The notes: generated by a model from the sequence alone, not told the origin. Numbered from the stretch's first letter, positions 1 through 10,701 are shown. The stretch: 64,000 nt of DNA from Pseudomonadota bacterium (GCA_020053735.1 JAGVMP010000011.1:496001-560000), one strand, 5' to 3'. Made by a program: numbers and translations.

Positions 1-285
1 GGATAAATAATAAATGCTGGCGGCAAGGATTAATTGTGTAAGCACGAGCCAACCGCGCCTGCGTCCAAACAAAGGCAGTTCGAAGCGATCCATCAGCGGT
101 GCCCACAAGAACTTAAAGGTGTAAGGCACGCCAACTAGAGCTAAAAAACCAATAGTGGCAATCGCAATGCCATCGGTAGTTAGCCACGCCTGCATGGCCT
201 GACCAGTGAGCGCCAGCGGCAAACCTGAGGCGAAGCCAAGCAACAATATGGCCACTAGCCGATGTATTCGCTGTAATTGTTGCAT
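1..285 (-). CDS. AmpG-like MFS muropeptide permease, 5' part only
   Basis: Reading the minus strand from the ATG at 285 gives 95 open codons that run off the left edge. The N-terminus begins MQQLQRIHRL and continues into a first membrane segment containing GFASGLPLALTGQ, then WLTTDGIAIATIGF and FKFLWAPLMDR. These match the first two or three helices of the AmpG family, inner-membrane MFS proteins that import anhydromuropeptides for cell-wall recycling. The FLWAPLMDR loop is typical of the family. The C-terminal three quarters lie outside the window, so the assignment rests on the N-terminus alone. It is divergent from the DUF1223 gene across about 150 bp of AT-rich sequence in which I see no distinct motif. 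Confidence 0.75.
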   Translation of the reverse strand, partial: MQQLQRIHRLVAILLLGFASGLPLALTGQAMQAWLTTDGIAIATIGFLALVGVPYTFKFLWAPLMDRFELPLFGRRRGWLVLTQLILAASIYYLS

Positions 286-435
286 GTGATTGCTTTAATT
301 AATTTTTAAAGTCACATTCTAACCAAAGCACACCTCTGTGGTGAAAATATGTAGTAAATAAGTGATGTATATAAACTGTAAGCTTTTAACAAATGCAGCG
401 ACTAATCAATAATTATTTGGTCTTGGAAATTTATT

Positions 436-1242
436 ATGCTGCAAGGTAACGCAATGTTGTTCGGGTTTGGTTTGTTATTCAGCGTTTCTCAACATGCTAT
501 CGCAGCAGAATGTTCTGCCAAAAGCGGCGCTACCACCGTGCCATTATTAGAGCTTTATACCAGTGAAGGCTGTAGTAGCTGCCCGCCTGCCGATAAATGG
601 CTAAGCGGCATTATCACTGACAAAGTCACGCCGCTGGCATTTCATGTAGATTATTGGGACTATATTGGTTGGAAAGACAAATTTTCCAAAGCCGAATACA
701 GTGACCGCCAACGCAAAATTGCCGCATTTGGCGGCGCTGGTTTTGTGTATACGCCACAATTCGTGATAAATGGACGCGATTTTAAAGGCTGGGATAACTC
801 GCGCCTAAACCAAAGTGTCACGGCCTCTCAAAAAATAGCTTCACGCGCCAATTTAAGCTTAGATGCAGTGCAAGAGAACGGCAAAATCATACTAAAAACC
901 ACTGCGCAACTTACCAACTCTGCAGATGCCCAGAATAAAATTAAAGATACAGATGTATTTGTGGCAATTTATGAAAATAAATTAGTCAGCCAAGTAAAAG
1001 CGGGGGAGAACAGTGGCCGTGAGTTGAAGCATGATTATGTGGTGCGCGAATTATTTGGTGCCTACCAAATCAATAATCAAAACGAATTTAGCAAAAACTT
1101 CACCTTAAGTCCTGAATGGGCAAAACGTGGCTATAAGTTTGAAAACATGGGCGCAGTGATGTTTGTGCAAAACAGCCAAACAGGGGAGATTTTACAAAGC
1201 TTAGCGTTAAAGTTTTGTGCCGCAGCCCTTGGTCAGCACTAA
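436..1242 (+). CDS. DUF1223 thioredoxin-fold secreted protein
   Basis: A 268-aa protein with a hydrophobic N-terminal segment ending in AIAA, a likely Sec signal, placing it in the periplasm. The core LELYTSEGCSSCPPADKW (Cys46 and Cys49 in a CxxC-like CSSC) is the hallmark of the DUF1223 family, which has a thioredoxin-like fold and no settled function. A disulfide or redox role is plausible but unproven. The ATG at 436 is kept, but the in-frame ATG at 454 has a better placed AAGG about 8 bases upstream and would give MLFGFGLLF as a more compact signal peptide. It stands alone between the divergent AmpG-like gene and a convergent M48-like gene. Confidence 0.85.
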   Translation: MLQGNAMLFGFGLLFSVSQHAIAAECSAKSGATTVPLLELYTSEGCSSCPPADKWLSGIITDKVTPLAFHVDYWDYIGWKDKFSKAEYSDRQRKIAAFGGAGFVYTPQFVINGRDFKGWDNSRLNQSVTASQKIASRANLSLDAVQENGKIILKTTAQLTNSADAQNKIKDTDVFVAIYENKLVSQVKAGENSGRELKHDYVVRELFGAYQINNQNEFSKNFTLSPEWAKRGYKFENMGAVMFVQNSQTGEILQSLALKFCAAALGQH

Positions 1243-1304
1243 GAAATAATCCCTACAAGAATTTTTAAATTTACAGCATAAGAGTTTTAAAGCGGGCACA
1301 AGCT

Positions 1305-2300
1305 TTATTCTGTGGCAGCTTCATACAGCGGCAATATGCTTACGTCAGCATCAGTGTCGAGACTTATTTCATCACTAGCTTCTACAGCATTGATAGCAAC
1401 TTCTTGTGTTAAATCTATATCTTCATCTGCTAAAAGTACAACTTCAGCATCTTCCTTTTCAATCATGGCCTGCAAAGTATAGCGACTTGCTTGTAGGTCA
1501 AGCATCCATGCGCCTTGTGGCGGCTCATCTTGCGTTAGAACACTTTCTACTGAACGCATATCCCACTCGGCCTTCTCCATGATGGTACGCGCGATCTCAT
1601 CGGCTTGACTAAGTTGCGTTGGTTTCATTTTAGCCATCACCACTTCACTGCCCACCATCGAAGTTGCTGTCGAAGCAGCGCTAGTAAGCAGCGTAGTGGC
1701 AGTACTGGCCTGCGCAGCCGCGCTAGAGGCGCCAATAATCGCCACTGCGGGGAACAGCACGCTAACCAGTGCAGAAATAATAAGTTTAGTAGAAGTATTA
1801 GTAGCGTGATGGCCTGCCATGACATGCGCCATTTCACGTGCAACCACAAAACCCAGCGCGTCATCACTCAAATGTAAGTCTTGCACACCACGCAACACGA
1901 CAATCTGGCCTTTATTGTTTGATGCGGTACCCGCCTCTTGCTTATCTGCCACTGAAAACACCATGCGCCGAATCAATTTTTCTTGTTGCGGATATAACTG
2001 TAAAGCCGCTTTGCTGAGATTGCGGCCTATCGCAACAACACGAGTATCAAAAACAAGGTTTTCATCACACTGAACTGCTGCACAAGCGCTGGCACTGGTT
2101 TTGGTAGCTAAGCGCAGCCGCATGTCGATATCAGAATATGCATCGCTAATATTAAGGCTAGAGTTGGGGCTCGAATTAGGGTATGAAGGCGTTTGTCCAA
2201 CCAGACCACCTGCACGCGCATTGCTAGTTGCAATTTGCAACATGGCAAATAACAGAAACGACATGCATACAGCTGGGGTTTTTTGAGAGTGTCTTTGCAA
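1305..2300 (-). CDS. M48-like metalloprotease homologue with a degenerate zinc motif
   Basis: 331 aa with a signal-like N-terminus ending near ARA (residues 28-30). The middle resembles M48 (Ste24/BepA-like) peptidases: ALGFVVAREMAHVMAGHH at about residues 148-165, then a hydrophobic segment (about 172-195), then QADEIARTIMEKAEWD, whose Glu235 corresponds to the third zinc ligand. The first His of HExxH is Arg155 here (codon CGT), so only Glu156 and His159 of the motif remain. An active zinc peptidase normally needs both His, so this may be a pseudoenzyme, a divergent member or a recent mutation (one G-to-A change gives CAT). The acidic C-terminal tail (after about 280) has no recognised domain. 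Convergent with the DUF1223 gene, 19 bp from xth. Confidence 0.6.
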   Translation of the reverse strand: MQRHSQKTPAVCMSFLLFAMLQIATSNARAGGLVGQTPSYPNSSPNSSLNISDAYSDIDMRLRLATKTSASACAAVQCDENLVFDTRVVAIGRNLSKAALQLYPQQEKLIRRMVFSVADKQEAGTASNNKGQIVVLRGVQDLHLSDDALGFVVAREMAHVMAGHHATNTSTKLIISALVSVLFPAVAIIGASSAAAQASTATTLLTSAASTATSMVGSEVVMAKMKPTQLSQADEIARTIMEKAEWDMRSVESVLTQDEPPQGAWMLDLQASRYTLQAMIEKEDAEVVLLADEDIDLTQEVAINAVEASDEISLDTDADVSILPLYEAATE

Positions 2301-2319
2301 AATTGTTTTACTGATAATC

Positions 2320-3090
2320 TTATTGATAATCGATAATTAACGGTGCGTGATCACTAAAACGCTCTTGTTTGTAAATGGTTGACTGAAAAGCTTTTTTTTG
2401 CATATTTGGCGTTGCAATTTGGTAATCAATACGCCAACCAACATTTTTTTCATAAGCCGCGCCGCGATTGCTCCACCATGTGTAGCAATCATCGGTGGTG
2501 TCAGGATGCAATTGGCGATATACATCTACCCAACCTACGCGGCTAAATAAATCACTCAACCAAGCACGCTCTTCGGGCAAGAAGCCAGAGTTTTTACGGT
2601 TGCCTTTGTAATTCTTCAAATCAATTTCTTGGTGCGCAATATTCCAATCGCCACAAATAACCACCTCACGGCCACTGTTTGCCAGTGCGTCTAAATGCGG
2701 TTGCAGGCGCGCCATCACGCTAAACTTAAATGTCTGTCGCTCTTCGCCACTTGAGCCACTGGGCAAATACAGCGAAATTACGCTCAAATTGCCAAAACTT
2801 GCTTCAATATAGCGACCTTCGCTATCAACATCAGCAATCCCCGTACCGACAATTACTGCATCTGGCTTAGCTTTAGTGTAAATACCGACACCGCTATAAC
2901 CTTTTTTTTCGGCATAATGAAAATAGCCATAGTAGCCTGCTGGTGCTAACATTTCAGCGGTCATATCCGCGGCTTGCGCCTTAAGTTCTTGCAAGCACAC
3001 CACATCGGCTTGCGTCGTTTGCAACCATGCAAAAAAACCTTTGTTAGCTGCAGAGCGTATGCCATTTAAATTAGCCGTTATAATGCGCAT
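2320..3090 (-). CDS. xth: Exodeoxyribonuclease III (AP endonuclease)
   Basis: 256 aa, the usual length for the ExoA/XthA family of Mg2+-dependent AP endonucleases and 3'-5' exonucleases in base excision repair. Family motifs are all present: the N-terminal MRIITANLNGIRSA, LQELKAQ with metal-binding Glu35, CGDWNIAH near residue 147, GWRIDYQIATP, and the C-terminal SDHAP (Asp247, His248). It is divergent from pyrE with only 21 bp between the starts, so the two promoters must overlap or lie inside the neighbouring genes. The same pairing of xth with pyrE is common in betaproteobacteria. Confidence 0.95.
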   Translation of the reverse strand: MRIITANLNGIRSAANKGFFAWLQTTQADVVCLQELKAQAADMTAEMLAPAGYYGYFHYAEKKGYSGVGIYTKAKPDAVIVGTGIADVDSEGRYIEASFGNLSVISLYLPSGSSGEERQTFKFSVMARLQPHLDALANSGREVVICGDWNIAHQEIDLKNYKGNRKNSGFLPEERAWLSDLFSRVGWVDVYRQLHPDTTDDCYTWWSNRGAAYEKNVGWRIDYQIATPNMQKKAFQSTIYKQERFSDHAPLIIDYQ

Positions 3091-3111
3091 TATTTACTTT
3101 CATTTCAAACT

Positions 3112-3756
3112 ATGATGTCTAATATTAGCCAAGATTTTATTGCTTTCGCCATTCAAAAACAGGTGCTTAAATTTGGCGAATTTAAAACCAAAGCTGGTCG
3201 CTTAAGCCCGTATTTCTTTAACGCTGGGTTATTTAACGATGGTGTCAGCCTGCTAAAGTTAGGCGAATTCTACGCCGAAACTATTCAAAAGTCAGGCATC
3301 CAATTTGATATGTTATACGGCCCTGCTTACAAAGGCATTACGTTAGCGGCCAGTATTGCTATCGCGTTTGCCAAAATTGGTCACAATTACCCGTATGCTT
3401 ACAACCGTAAAGAAGCCAAAGACCACGGTGAAGGAGGAATGATTGTAGGCGCGCCGCTGCAAGGTCGCGTGCTCATCATAGATGACGTCATTTCAGCAGG
3501 CACCTCTGTGCGCGAATCGATTGAATTAATTGCACAACATGGCGCCTATGCTTGTGGTGTGGCGATTGCACTGGATAGGCAAGAGAAAGGGTTGGGCGAG
3601 CTGTCGGCTGTTCAAGAGGTGCAAGCGAGCTATCATTTACCCGTTTGTAGCATCGCCAATTTAAGCGACTTGCTAGAATACGCATCAAATCAACAAGATA
3701 TGGCACACCATTTGCTTAACATTAAGCTATATCGCCAACGGTATGGCGTGACATAA
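3112..3756 (+). CDS. pyrE: Orotate phosphoribosyltransferase
   Basis: 214 aa, the normal length. The enzyme joins orotate to PRPP to give orotidine 5'-phosphate in pyrimidine synthesis (cytosol). Visible motifs are the N-terminal region with FGEFKTKAGRLSPYFFNAG, the orotate/PRPP contact YNRKEAKDHGEGG, and the PRPP-binding VLIIDDVISAGTS near residues 119-131. There are two adjacent ATGs (3112 and 3115) and either may be used. The downstream DUF4124 gene begins 16 bp after the stop and may be cotranscribed. Confidence 0.96.
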   Translation: MMSNISQDFIAFAIQKQVLKFGEFKTKAGRLSPYFFNAGLFNDGVSLLKLGEFYAETIQKSGIQFDMLYGPAYKGITLAASIAIAFAKIGHNYPYAYNRKEAKDHGEGGMIVGAPLQGRVLIIDDVISAGTSVRESIELIAQHGAYACGVAIALDRQEKGLGELSAVQEVQASYHLPVCSIANLSDLLEYASNQQDMAHHLLNIKLYRQRYGVT

Positions 3757-3772
3757 TTAATGGGTCAGTTAT

Positions 3773-4474
3773 ATGCATAAAATAGGGTTTATTATTATTT
3801 TCAGTCTGTTAGCAATGTCTAACATGGCCGCTGCTGAAGGCAAAAAAATTGTAAAGTGGGTGGATAGCAAGGGCGTGACGCAATATGGCGATAAATTGCC
3901 TGCCAGCGATGCTGGGCGTAATAATTCCGAAATGAACACACAAGGTATGGTGGTTAAAAAGAACGTCACCGCCAATAAATCGAATGATTTACAAGACCAA
4001 CAAAAATTAGCGCAAGAACGCAAAGATAAAATCTTGCTAGCCTCTTACACCAAAGCAGAAGAAATTGATTTGGCAAAAGAGCGTAATTTAGAATTAGATA
4101 AAGCGGCTTTACAAGCGTTAACGCAACAAAAAATTAACATCACCAATAGAACAGCGCGTAATAACAAATTGGCTGATGGTTTTAAAGCACGCAAAAAACC
4201 TTTACCTGCTTACTTAACTGATGAATTGAAATTGTCTAAATCAGAAATAGCCAACATCGACAAACAAATGGCGCAGCGCAAATTGAGCATGGCAGCCACT
4301 AACACGCGTTATACCGAAGAGAAAGTACGCTTTATTGCATTAAAACAACCTACGCTGCAAGCAGCGCCACAAGCCAATGCTGGCACAGACTCTAGCCCTG
4401 CCAGCAAAGAAACCGCTGGCACCAACGCGATAAAAGCCAATAGCATGGCAGCTACGATGACCACTCAGCCTTAG
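3773..4474 (+). CDS. DUF4124 domain periplasmic protein
   Basis: 233 aa with a Sec signal peptide (hydrophobic residues 4-18, cleavage near AAA-EG). Residues about 25-45 (KIVKWVDSKGVTQYGDKLPA) are the DUF4124 signature, a small beta domain found at the N-terminus of many betaproteobacterial periplasmic proteins, usually rendered as K-x-Y-K-W-x-D-x-x-G-x-x-x-Y-x-D-x-P. The rest is Lys/Ala/Gln-rich, predicted helical, with a low-complexity tail of Ala, Thr and Ser. No enzymatic motif is visible and the function is unknown. It converges on gatB with 15 bp between the stops. Confidence 0.8.
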   Translation: MHKIGFIIIFSLLAMSNMAAAEGKKIVKWVDSKGVTQYGDKLPASDAGRNNSEMNTQGMVVKKNVTANKSNDLQDQQKLAQERKDKILLASYTKAEEIDLAKERNLELDKAALQALTQQKINITNRTARNNKLADGFKARKKPLPAYLTDELKLSKSEIANIDKQMAQRKLSMAATNTRYTEEKVRFIALKQPTLQAAPQANAGTDSSPASKETAGTNAIKANSMAATMTTQP

Positions 4475-4489
4475 GCTTGGTGTAACAAG

Positions 4490-6031
4490 CTAACTCAGTT
4501 TTTTCTTTAAAATCTCATTCACTTGCGCGGGGTTAGCTTTGCCTTTGGACGCCTTCATCGCCTGACCCACCAGCGCATTAAACGCTTTTTCTTTACCGGC
4601 TTTAAACTCTTCCACCATGGCAGGGTTGGCTTTTAAAACTTCATCGATGATTGCTTCAATCGCGCCGCTGTCCGATTCTTGTTTTAAGCCTTTAACTGCG
4701 ATAATCGTGTCAACTTCACCTTCGCCTGACCACATTGCTTCAAATACTTGTTTAGCAGCATTATTTGAGATGGTGCTGTCGCTAATGCGTTTGAGCAATT
4801 GCGCCAGTTGTAGAGGTGAAATTGGTGAGTTTTCAATAGACACATCTTCTGAGTTTAATCTAGCTGCTAATCCACCCATAATCCAATTTGCAGCCATTAC
4901 AGAATCAGCTCCGTCATCAACACACTCAATAAAATATTCCGAAGTTGCTAGATTGCTACCAATTGCCTCCGCTATATCATCTGGAAGACTATATGTATTT
5001 CTTAATGTAATCTTGCGCAAAGTTTTACGAAGGGTAATTTCCAATGATGCATCTAAATCGGAGTCATCTTGGGCATCTCGAATCGGCTGAAAAATCTTAA
5101 ATCGCGCAATCAATGAATTTGGGAGTATTGGCATAGTAGCTTTGACGCGAGCCTTATCAGCCGCTGTGACTTCTAACGGTAGTAAATCGGGGTCGGGAAA
5201 ATAGCGGTAATCGTTGGCTTCTTCTTTAGAGCGCATCGCGCGCGTTTCGCCCGTATCTGGATTGAACAACACCGTTGCCTGTTGAATTGTGCCGCCATCT
5301 TCAAGCGTTTCAATTTGCCAGCGGGTTTCATATTCAATCGCTTGCGTCATAAACTTGAATGAGTTGAGATTTTTAATCTCGCGGCGTGTGCCAAATTTTT
5401 CTTGGCCTTTTGGTCGCACCGACACGTTGACATCACACCTAAAACTACCTTCTTGCATATTGCCATCGCAAATGTCGATCCACTGCACAAGTTCATGTAA
5501 CTTTTTGGCATAGGCAACTGCTTCTGCAGCGCTACGCATGTCAGGCTCAGTCACAATTTCTAGCAATGGTGTACCAGCGCGGTTTAAATCAATACCGCTC
5601 ATGCCTTCTACAGCGCCATGTACTGACTTGCCTGCATCCTCTTCCAAATGCGCACGGGTGATATTAATTACTTTTTCATAAGCGGCTTTTTTGCCGTTGG
5701 CGGGCACTTGAATCGTCACCGCACCTTTGCCCACTACCGGTAGCTCAAACTGGCTAATTTGATAGCCTTTTGGTAAATCTGGGTAAAAGTAATTTTTGCG
5801 ACTAAATACTGAGCGTGCTGGGATGTCGGCATTGATGGCCAAACCAAACTTAATGGCACATTCCACTGCTTGCTTGTTTAATACTGGCAACACGCCTGGT
5901 AGCGCAATACTCACTTCATCTGCCTGTGTATTTGGCTCTGCACCGTATTTTATCGATGCCCCACTAAAAATTTTAGTGTTGGTCTTTAATTGGGTATGGG
6001 TTTCTAACCCAATAACGACTTCCCATTCCAT
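4490..6031 (-). CDS. gatB: Asp-tRNA(Asn)/Glu-tRNA(Gln) amidotransferase subunit B
   Basis: 513 aa. GatB binds misacylated Glu-tRNA(Gln) or Asp-tRNA(Asn) and activates it for amidation by GatA-derived ammonia. The N-terminal kinase-like core is clear: [12 protein letters not shown] at 4-15, [19 protein letters not shown] at 78-96, [19 protein letters not shown] at 146-164 and EIKNLNSF at 218-225. The C-terminal YqeY-like tail ([20 protein letters not shown]) is also normal. The length exceeds the usual 475-490 because residues about 312-372, in the helical domain, are expanded and divergent, with a short internal repeat ([14 protein letters not shown]). The start ATG overlaps the restriction endonuclease stop in TAATG (6031), so translation is probably coupled. 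It is separated from gatA by the two restriction-modification genes. Confidence 0.95.
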   Translation of the reverse strand: MEWEVVIGLETHTQLKTNTKIFSGASIKYGAEPNTQADEVSIALPGVLPVLNKQAVECAIKFGLAINADIPARSVFSRKNYFYPDLPKGYQISQFELPVVGKGAVTIQVPANGKKAAYEKVINITRAHLEEDAGKSVHGAVEGMSGIDLNRAGTPLLEIVTEPDMRSAAEAVAYAKKLHELVQWIDICDGNMQEGSFRCDVNVSVRPKGQEKFGTRREIKNLNSFKFMTQAIEYETRWQIETLEDGGTIQQATVLFNPDTGETRAMRSKEEANDYRYFPDPDLLPLEVTAADKARVKATMPILPNSLIARFKIFQPIRDAQDDSDLDASLEITLRKTLRKITLRNTYSLPDDIAEAIGSNLATSEYFIECVDDGADSVMAANWIMGGLAARLNSEDVSIENSPISPLQLAQLLKRISDSTISNNAAKQVFEAMWSGEGEVDTIIAVKGLKQESDSGAIEAIIDEVLKANPAMVEEFKAGKEKAFNALVGQAMKASKGKANPAQVNEILKKKLS

Positions 6032-6801
6032 TAAGAGTTTTCTTTCTTGCTTTTTTTGGCAGCACGAGGCTTAGTTGGTTTAAGCTGCGACGAGTTGAAC
6101 CTTACAATCTTTTCCCAATTAACACTTCCGTCAGGAAGGCAATATTCTTCCAAAAATAACTTGGTAAAGCGGTTAGTTGCCTTATCGTATTCGATTAAAA
6201 AGGCTTCGTTACGCTGTTTTGCCTTGTATCCTAAGGGTTCGATTAGGTCTAGATAAAGCTGGCTGTCCTTACTGACAAGCGTCCAGAATCTTTCGCCGCA
6301 ATATTTAAAATAATCACCTTTGTCAGGCTTGTTATCTCGCCCGTAACAACAACCATTCACTGCTACGACATTTTTCACAGTACCATTTTGTCGCAAAATC
6401 ACTTTAGCTTTGCGAAAATTGTCTTTCATCTTATTAATTTGACTACTGTTGCCCCATTTGGGCCCTGACTTGATTGCAAGGATATAGCGCGCTCCGTCCA
6501 AGTCAAATTCTAGGTCAATTCCCTCCGTGCTGGATTTGCGTCCGCCACAAGCAAGGCTGCATGCATAAACTGCGACGTTCTCCAGGAAGGCTCCAAAAAT
6601 GGTCTCCTCCTGTGATGACAAATATGCATCCAAAATCTTGCTTACTAATTCAGCAGCGGTATTAATATCTTTTGCTTTAAATAAATAAGGATTTTTACGT
6701 AGTAATACGTTGTCCAGCTTGAGACTTTCTAGACTTTCCAATCGGCGTTGATGAAAAGCGGGGATATTCTCCTCAATGAATTTAGTAATTTCAGCTTTCA
6801 T
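6031..6801 (-). CDS. Type II restriction endonuclease (PmeII-like)
   Basis: 256 aa. The central block has [20 protein letters not shown] then [20 protein letters not shown], a PD-(D/E)xK-type nuclease core with Asp96, Glu98 and Lys111 as likely catalytic residues. It is followed by [20 protein letters not shown] and a segment FKYCGERFW. From memory this resembles endonucleases labelled PmeII family; the family name is a recollection, the nuclease fold an inference from motif and context. The C-terminus is strongly basic ([13 protein letters not shown]). It starts inside the end of the methyltransferase gene (11-base overlap) and its TAA overlaps the gatB ATG. No controller (C) protein gene is present. 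The recognition site cannot be read from the sequence. Confidence 0.75.
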   Translation of the reverse strand: MKAEITKFIEENIPAFHQRRLESLESLKLDNVLLRKNPYLFKAKDINTAAELVSKILDAYLSSQEETIFGAFLENVAVYACSLACGGRKSSTEGIDLEFDLDGARYILAIKSGPKWGNSSQINKMKDNFRKAKVILRQNGTVKNVVAVNGCCYGRDNKPDKGDYFKYCGERFWTLVSKDSQLYLDLIEPLGYKAKQRNEAFLIEYDKATNRFTKLFLEEYCLPDGSVNWEKIVRFNSSQLKPTKPRAAKKSKKENS

Positions 6802-7651
6802 GCGTCACCCCATATTTAGCTCGTTTCTGTAACAAGGCTAACTGCTTATCTTCAACTTTATCACGCGCCATTTCGCAGTATTCTGCTAAAACATCTATCC
6901 CAACTGCATTCCTAGCTAATTTTTTGGCGACCTCTACGCTCGTGCCAGAACCAACAAATGGGTCTAAAACCCAATCACCCTCGTCGGTGAATAGTTTGAT
7001 AAACCATTCAGGTAAGGCTTTAGGGAAAGCAGCGCTATGATTTTTATTGCCGCACTCTGTTGCAAAATGCAAAACATTTGTCGGGTAAGCCATCGTGCGC
7101 TCAGCCCAGTTAGCAATGTTTTTCCCAAAACCACTACCTACCTGAGAGTCATAACGCACCACATCGTTTTTGCCTAACGATTTGAGTCTGGTTTCCGCCC
7201 AATCTCCCATTGGCACCATGACTGCTTCTTGATTCATTTTGAATTTACGAGATTTGGTAAAGTGCAAACAGCGTTCCCAAGAATCTCGAAATCGATTTGG
7301 CCATTTACCCGGGTAAGAATTTTTCTTATGCCAGATATACTCGTCCGTCCAATACCAACCCTGTTTACGTAAAGCCAAAATCAATTCAAGAACGTAAGTA
7401 TGCCGCTCGCCATTCTCTGCTTTTTCTTTAATGTTAAGAACGAATGATCCTGCTGGCTTAAGCACTCGCAAAAATTGCTCGGAACGAGGTAGAAACCACT
7501 CGACATATTGTTCTGGCTTCACGCCACCATAAGTCTGAGCTCGACGGTCAGCATAAGGCGGAGATGTAACAATCAAATCAAAGCTATTATCTGCAAAGGA
7601 TTTCAAGACTTCAGCGCAGTCTCCCTGAATGATTTCGGTCTTATGACTCAT
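6791..7651 (-). CDS. Site-specific DNA methyltransferase (N4-cytosine or N6-adenine, beta-type order)
   Basis: 286 aa of the N6_N4_Mtase family. The catalytic motif [11 protein letters not shown] lies at residues 25-33 and the AdoMet-binding motif [12 protein letters not shown] at about 228-238. This IV-before-I order, with the variable target-recognition stretch between them, defines the beta class. SPPY is the form most often seen in N4-cytosine enzymes, but N6-adenine methylation cannot be excluded. It would protect the host against the endonuclease encoded immediately downstream. The ATG lies within the last codons of gatA (CATGAGTCATAA), an 11-base overlap, so the gene appears to be expressed as part of the gatCAB transcript. 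Confidence 0.9.
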   Translation of the reverse strand: MSHKTEIIQGDCAEVLKSFADNSFDLIVTSPPYADRRAQTYGGVKPEQYVEWFLPRSEQFLRVLKPAGSFVLNIKEKAENGERHTYVLELILALRKQGWYWTDEYIWHKKNSYPGKWPNRFRDSWERCLHFTKSRKFKMNQEAVMVPMGDWAETRLKSLGKNDVVRYDSQVGSGFGKNIANWAERTMAYPTNVLHFATECGNKNHSAAFPKALPEWFIKLFTDEGDWVLDPFVGSGTSVEVAKKLARNAVGIDVLAEYCEMARDKVEDKQLALLQKRAKYGVTHES

Positions 7652-9116
7652 GCAACTCCTTGGGCATGTACGTATGCCAATCTGTCACTTGTTGATACGC
7701 GTGCGCAACGTCTAACATGCGCGCTTCATCAAAATAATTACCCATTAATTGCAAGCCAACAGGCAAGCCATTACTAAAACCTGCTGGAATACTCATCCCT
7801 GGCAAGCCTGCCAAATTGGTGGCAATGGTATACACATCTTGCAGATACATCGCGACTGGATCATCGGCTTTTTCGCCAGCTTTAAATGCGGTAGAAGGTG
7901 CCGTTGGGCCCATGATAATGTCGCATTGTTTAAATGCCTGGGTAAAATCATCGGCAATTAAACGGCGAATTTGCTGCGCTTTGAGGTAATAGGCATCGTA
8001 ATAACCCGCGCTTAATACATAAGTCCCAATCAATATGCGGCGTTTTACTTCTGCACCAAACCCTTCCGCGCGTGATTTCATGTACATGTCCATTAAGTCG
8101 TCATACTCTGCTGCGCGGTGACCATAACGCACGCCGTCGTAGCGCGATAGATTTGAGCTGGCTTCAGCAGGGGCAAGTACGTAATACACAGGAATCGACA
8201 GTTGGCTATTAGGCAATGAAATGTCTACTGTTTCTGCACCCAGTTTTTTATATTCATTGATGGCCGCCTGCACAACCGCACCAACATTGGCATCTAGACC
8301 ATCGGCAAAGTACTCTTTTGGCAAGCCGATACGCAAACCCTTTAATGGCTGTGCGCCCTGCATATTCGCTAAGCCACGCGTGTAGTCCTCTTTAGGGCGA
8401 TTCAAACTGGTGGAATCACGCGCATCAAATCCTACCATCACGTTCATCATTAAGGCGCAATCTTCTGCACTTTTAGCCATTGGGCCAGCTTGGTCAAGGC
8501 TGGAAGCAAACGCAATCATGCCGTAACGCGACACCAACCCGTATGTGGGTTTTAAACCTGTAAAACCACACAGTGAGGCAGGTTGCCGTATAGACCCGCC
8601 AGTATCAGTGCCAGTTGCTGCCGCGCACAACCTCGCAGCAACTGCTGCCGCACTACCGCCACTACTACCACCTGGTACGCGGTCAACATCCCACGGATTT
8701 TTAACGCCACCAAAATAACTGGTTTCATTGGATGAACCCATGGCGAATTCATCCATATTAGTTTTGCCCAGATTCACCGCACCTGCTGCATCAAATTGGG
8801 AAATTACATGCGCGTCATAAGGCGCAACAAAATTAGCCAGCATCTTCGATCCACACGTAGTTGGCCAATCTTTTGCACAAAAAATATCTTTTTGTGCAAA
8901 TGGGATTCCTGTCAGCGGTTCCGCTGACCCGTTAGAAATTCTTACATCAGCAGCTTTGGCTTGTGCCAACGTTTTTTCATTATCTAACGCAATATAAGCA
9001 TTAATACTGGGGTTATATTTTGCGATGCGATCTAGAAACGTTTGTGTCATTTCTACGCTGGAAATTTGCTTGCTAGCCAGCATGTGGCCAAGCTGTTTTA
9101 AACTGTTGTTAATCAT
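7641..9116 (-). CDS. gatA: Asp-tRNA(Asn)/Glu-tRNA(Gln) amidotransferase subunit A
   Basis: 491 aa, normal for the GatA amidase, which hydrolyses glutamine and channels ammonia to GatB. The Ser-cisSer-Lys catalytic set is visible: Lys76 in [10 protein letters not shown], the glycine/serine-rich [13 protein letters not shown] near residue 150, and [12 protein letters not shown] near 170. The amidase signature [16 protein letters not shown] follows. It lies 9 bp after gatC and its 3' end overlaps the methyltransferase start. Together with gatC and gatB this implies that Gln-tRNA or Asn-tRNA is made by the indirect pathway. A glnS or asnS is not in the window, so which one cannot be told. Confidence 0.97.
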   Translation of the reverse strand: MINNSLKQLGHMLASKQISSVEMTQTFLDRIAKYNPSINAYIALDNEKTLAQAKAADVRISNGSAEPLTGIPFAQKDIFCAKDWPTTCGSKMLANFVAPYDAHVISQFDAAGAVNLGKTNMDEFAMGSSNETSYFGGVKNPWDVDRVPGGSSGGSAAAVAARLCAAATGTDTGGSIRQPASLCGFTGLKPTYGLVSRYGMIAFASSLDQAGPMAKSAEDCALMMNVMVGFDARDSTSLNRPKEDYTRGLANMQGAQPLKGLRIGLPKEYFADGLDANVGAVVQAAINEYKKLGAETVDISLPNSQLSIPVYYVLAPAEASSNLSRYDGVRYGHRAAEYDDLMDMYMKSRAEGFGAEVKRRILIGTYVLSAGYYDAYYLKAQQIRRLIADDFTQAFKQCDIIMGPTAPSTAFKAGEKADDPVAMYLQDVYTIATNLAGLPGMSIPAGFSNGLPVGLQLMGNYFDEARMLDVAHAYQQVTDWHTYMPKELHES

Positions 9117-9125
9117 ATTACTTTT

Positions 9126-9440
9126 CTATTCAATCACTTGTGGCACTAAATATAAACCACCTTCGACAGCCTTTTCCACCGAGCCGTTACCAATTTTAGG
9201 TGCATTAACTTGAAACGCCTCACGCATATTGGTTTGGGTCACTACGTCTTCGCGCAATCTTTGTACCACATCTTGCGAATGAGACATTGGTGTAATGCCT
9301 GTCGTATCCACCGCTTGCATTTGCTCGATTAGGCCAAGAATTCCAGTGAGCTTGGTGAGCGTTTGCGTGGCTTCTTGCTCACTAATTTCAAGTCGCGCCA
9401 AATGTGCAATGCGCTTTATATCGGAGATGTTGAGTGCCAT
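9126..9440 (-). CDS. gatC: Asp-tRNA(Asn)/Glu-tRNA(Gln) amidotransferase subunit C
   Basis: 104 aa, the normal size for the small GatC subunit that wraps around and stabilises GatA-GatB. The family motif [17 protein letters not shown] near the N-terminus and the C-terminal [20 protein letters not shown] are both typical. It is the first gene of the gat operon and is divergent from mreB, with a 182-bp intergenic region holding both promoters and a 15-bp direct repeat. Confidence 0.95.
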   Translation of the reverse strand: MALNISDIKRIAHLARLEISEQEATQTLTKLTGILGLIEQMQAVDTTGITPMSHSQDVVQRLREDVVTQTNMREAFQVNAPKIGNGSVEKAVEGGLYLVPQVIE

Positions 9441-9500
9441 AAAATAAATTCGATGATTATTGGATATTTTTTGTTTGTAACAATATGTAAATGTGACTAA

Positions 9501-9534
9501 ATTTTAGCCACAATACTTAATTTTAGCCACAATA
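9501..9534. repeat. 15-bp direct repeat between gatC and mreB
   Basis: ATTTTAGCCACAATA occurs at 9501-9515 and again at 9520-9534, a 19-bp period, in the divergent gatC/mreB promoter region. It could be a small tandem duplication or a pair of protein-binding sites. The spacing is close to two helical turns. Confidence 0.7.
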
Positions 9535-9616
9535 TAAGTTATTATACCTTGATTTTAAAGCGTGGCTTTAGTACTCACCACAAGTCATGTAAACGTTTGC
9601 GCAAAGCATAGGATAA

Positions 9617-10666
<1,050 letters not shown>

Positions 10667-10701
10667 GTCGCAATTGTTAGCACTTACTTCATTCCCTTGG
10701 C

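Noticed and set aside
1605-2286. Several open frames on the plus strand opposite the M48-like gene
   Set aside because: They have no ribosome sites or recognisable family and mirror the frame of the real gene on the other strand.
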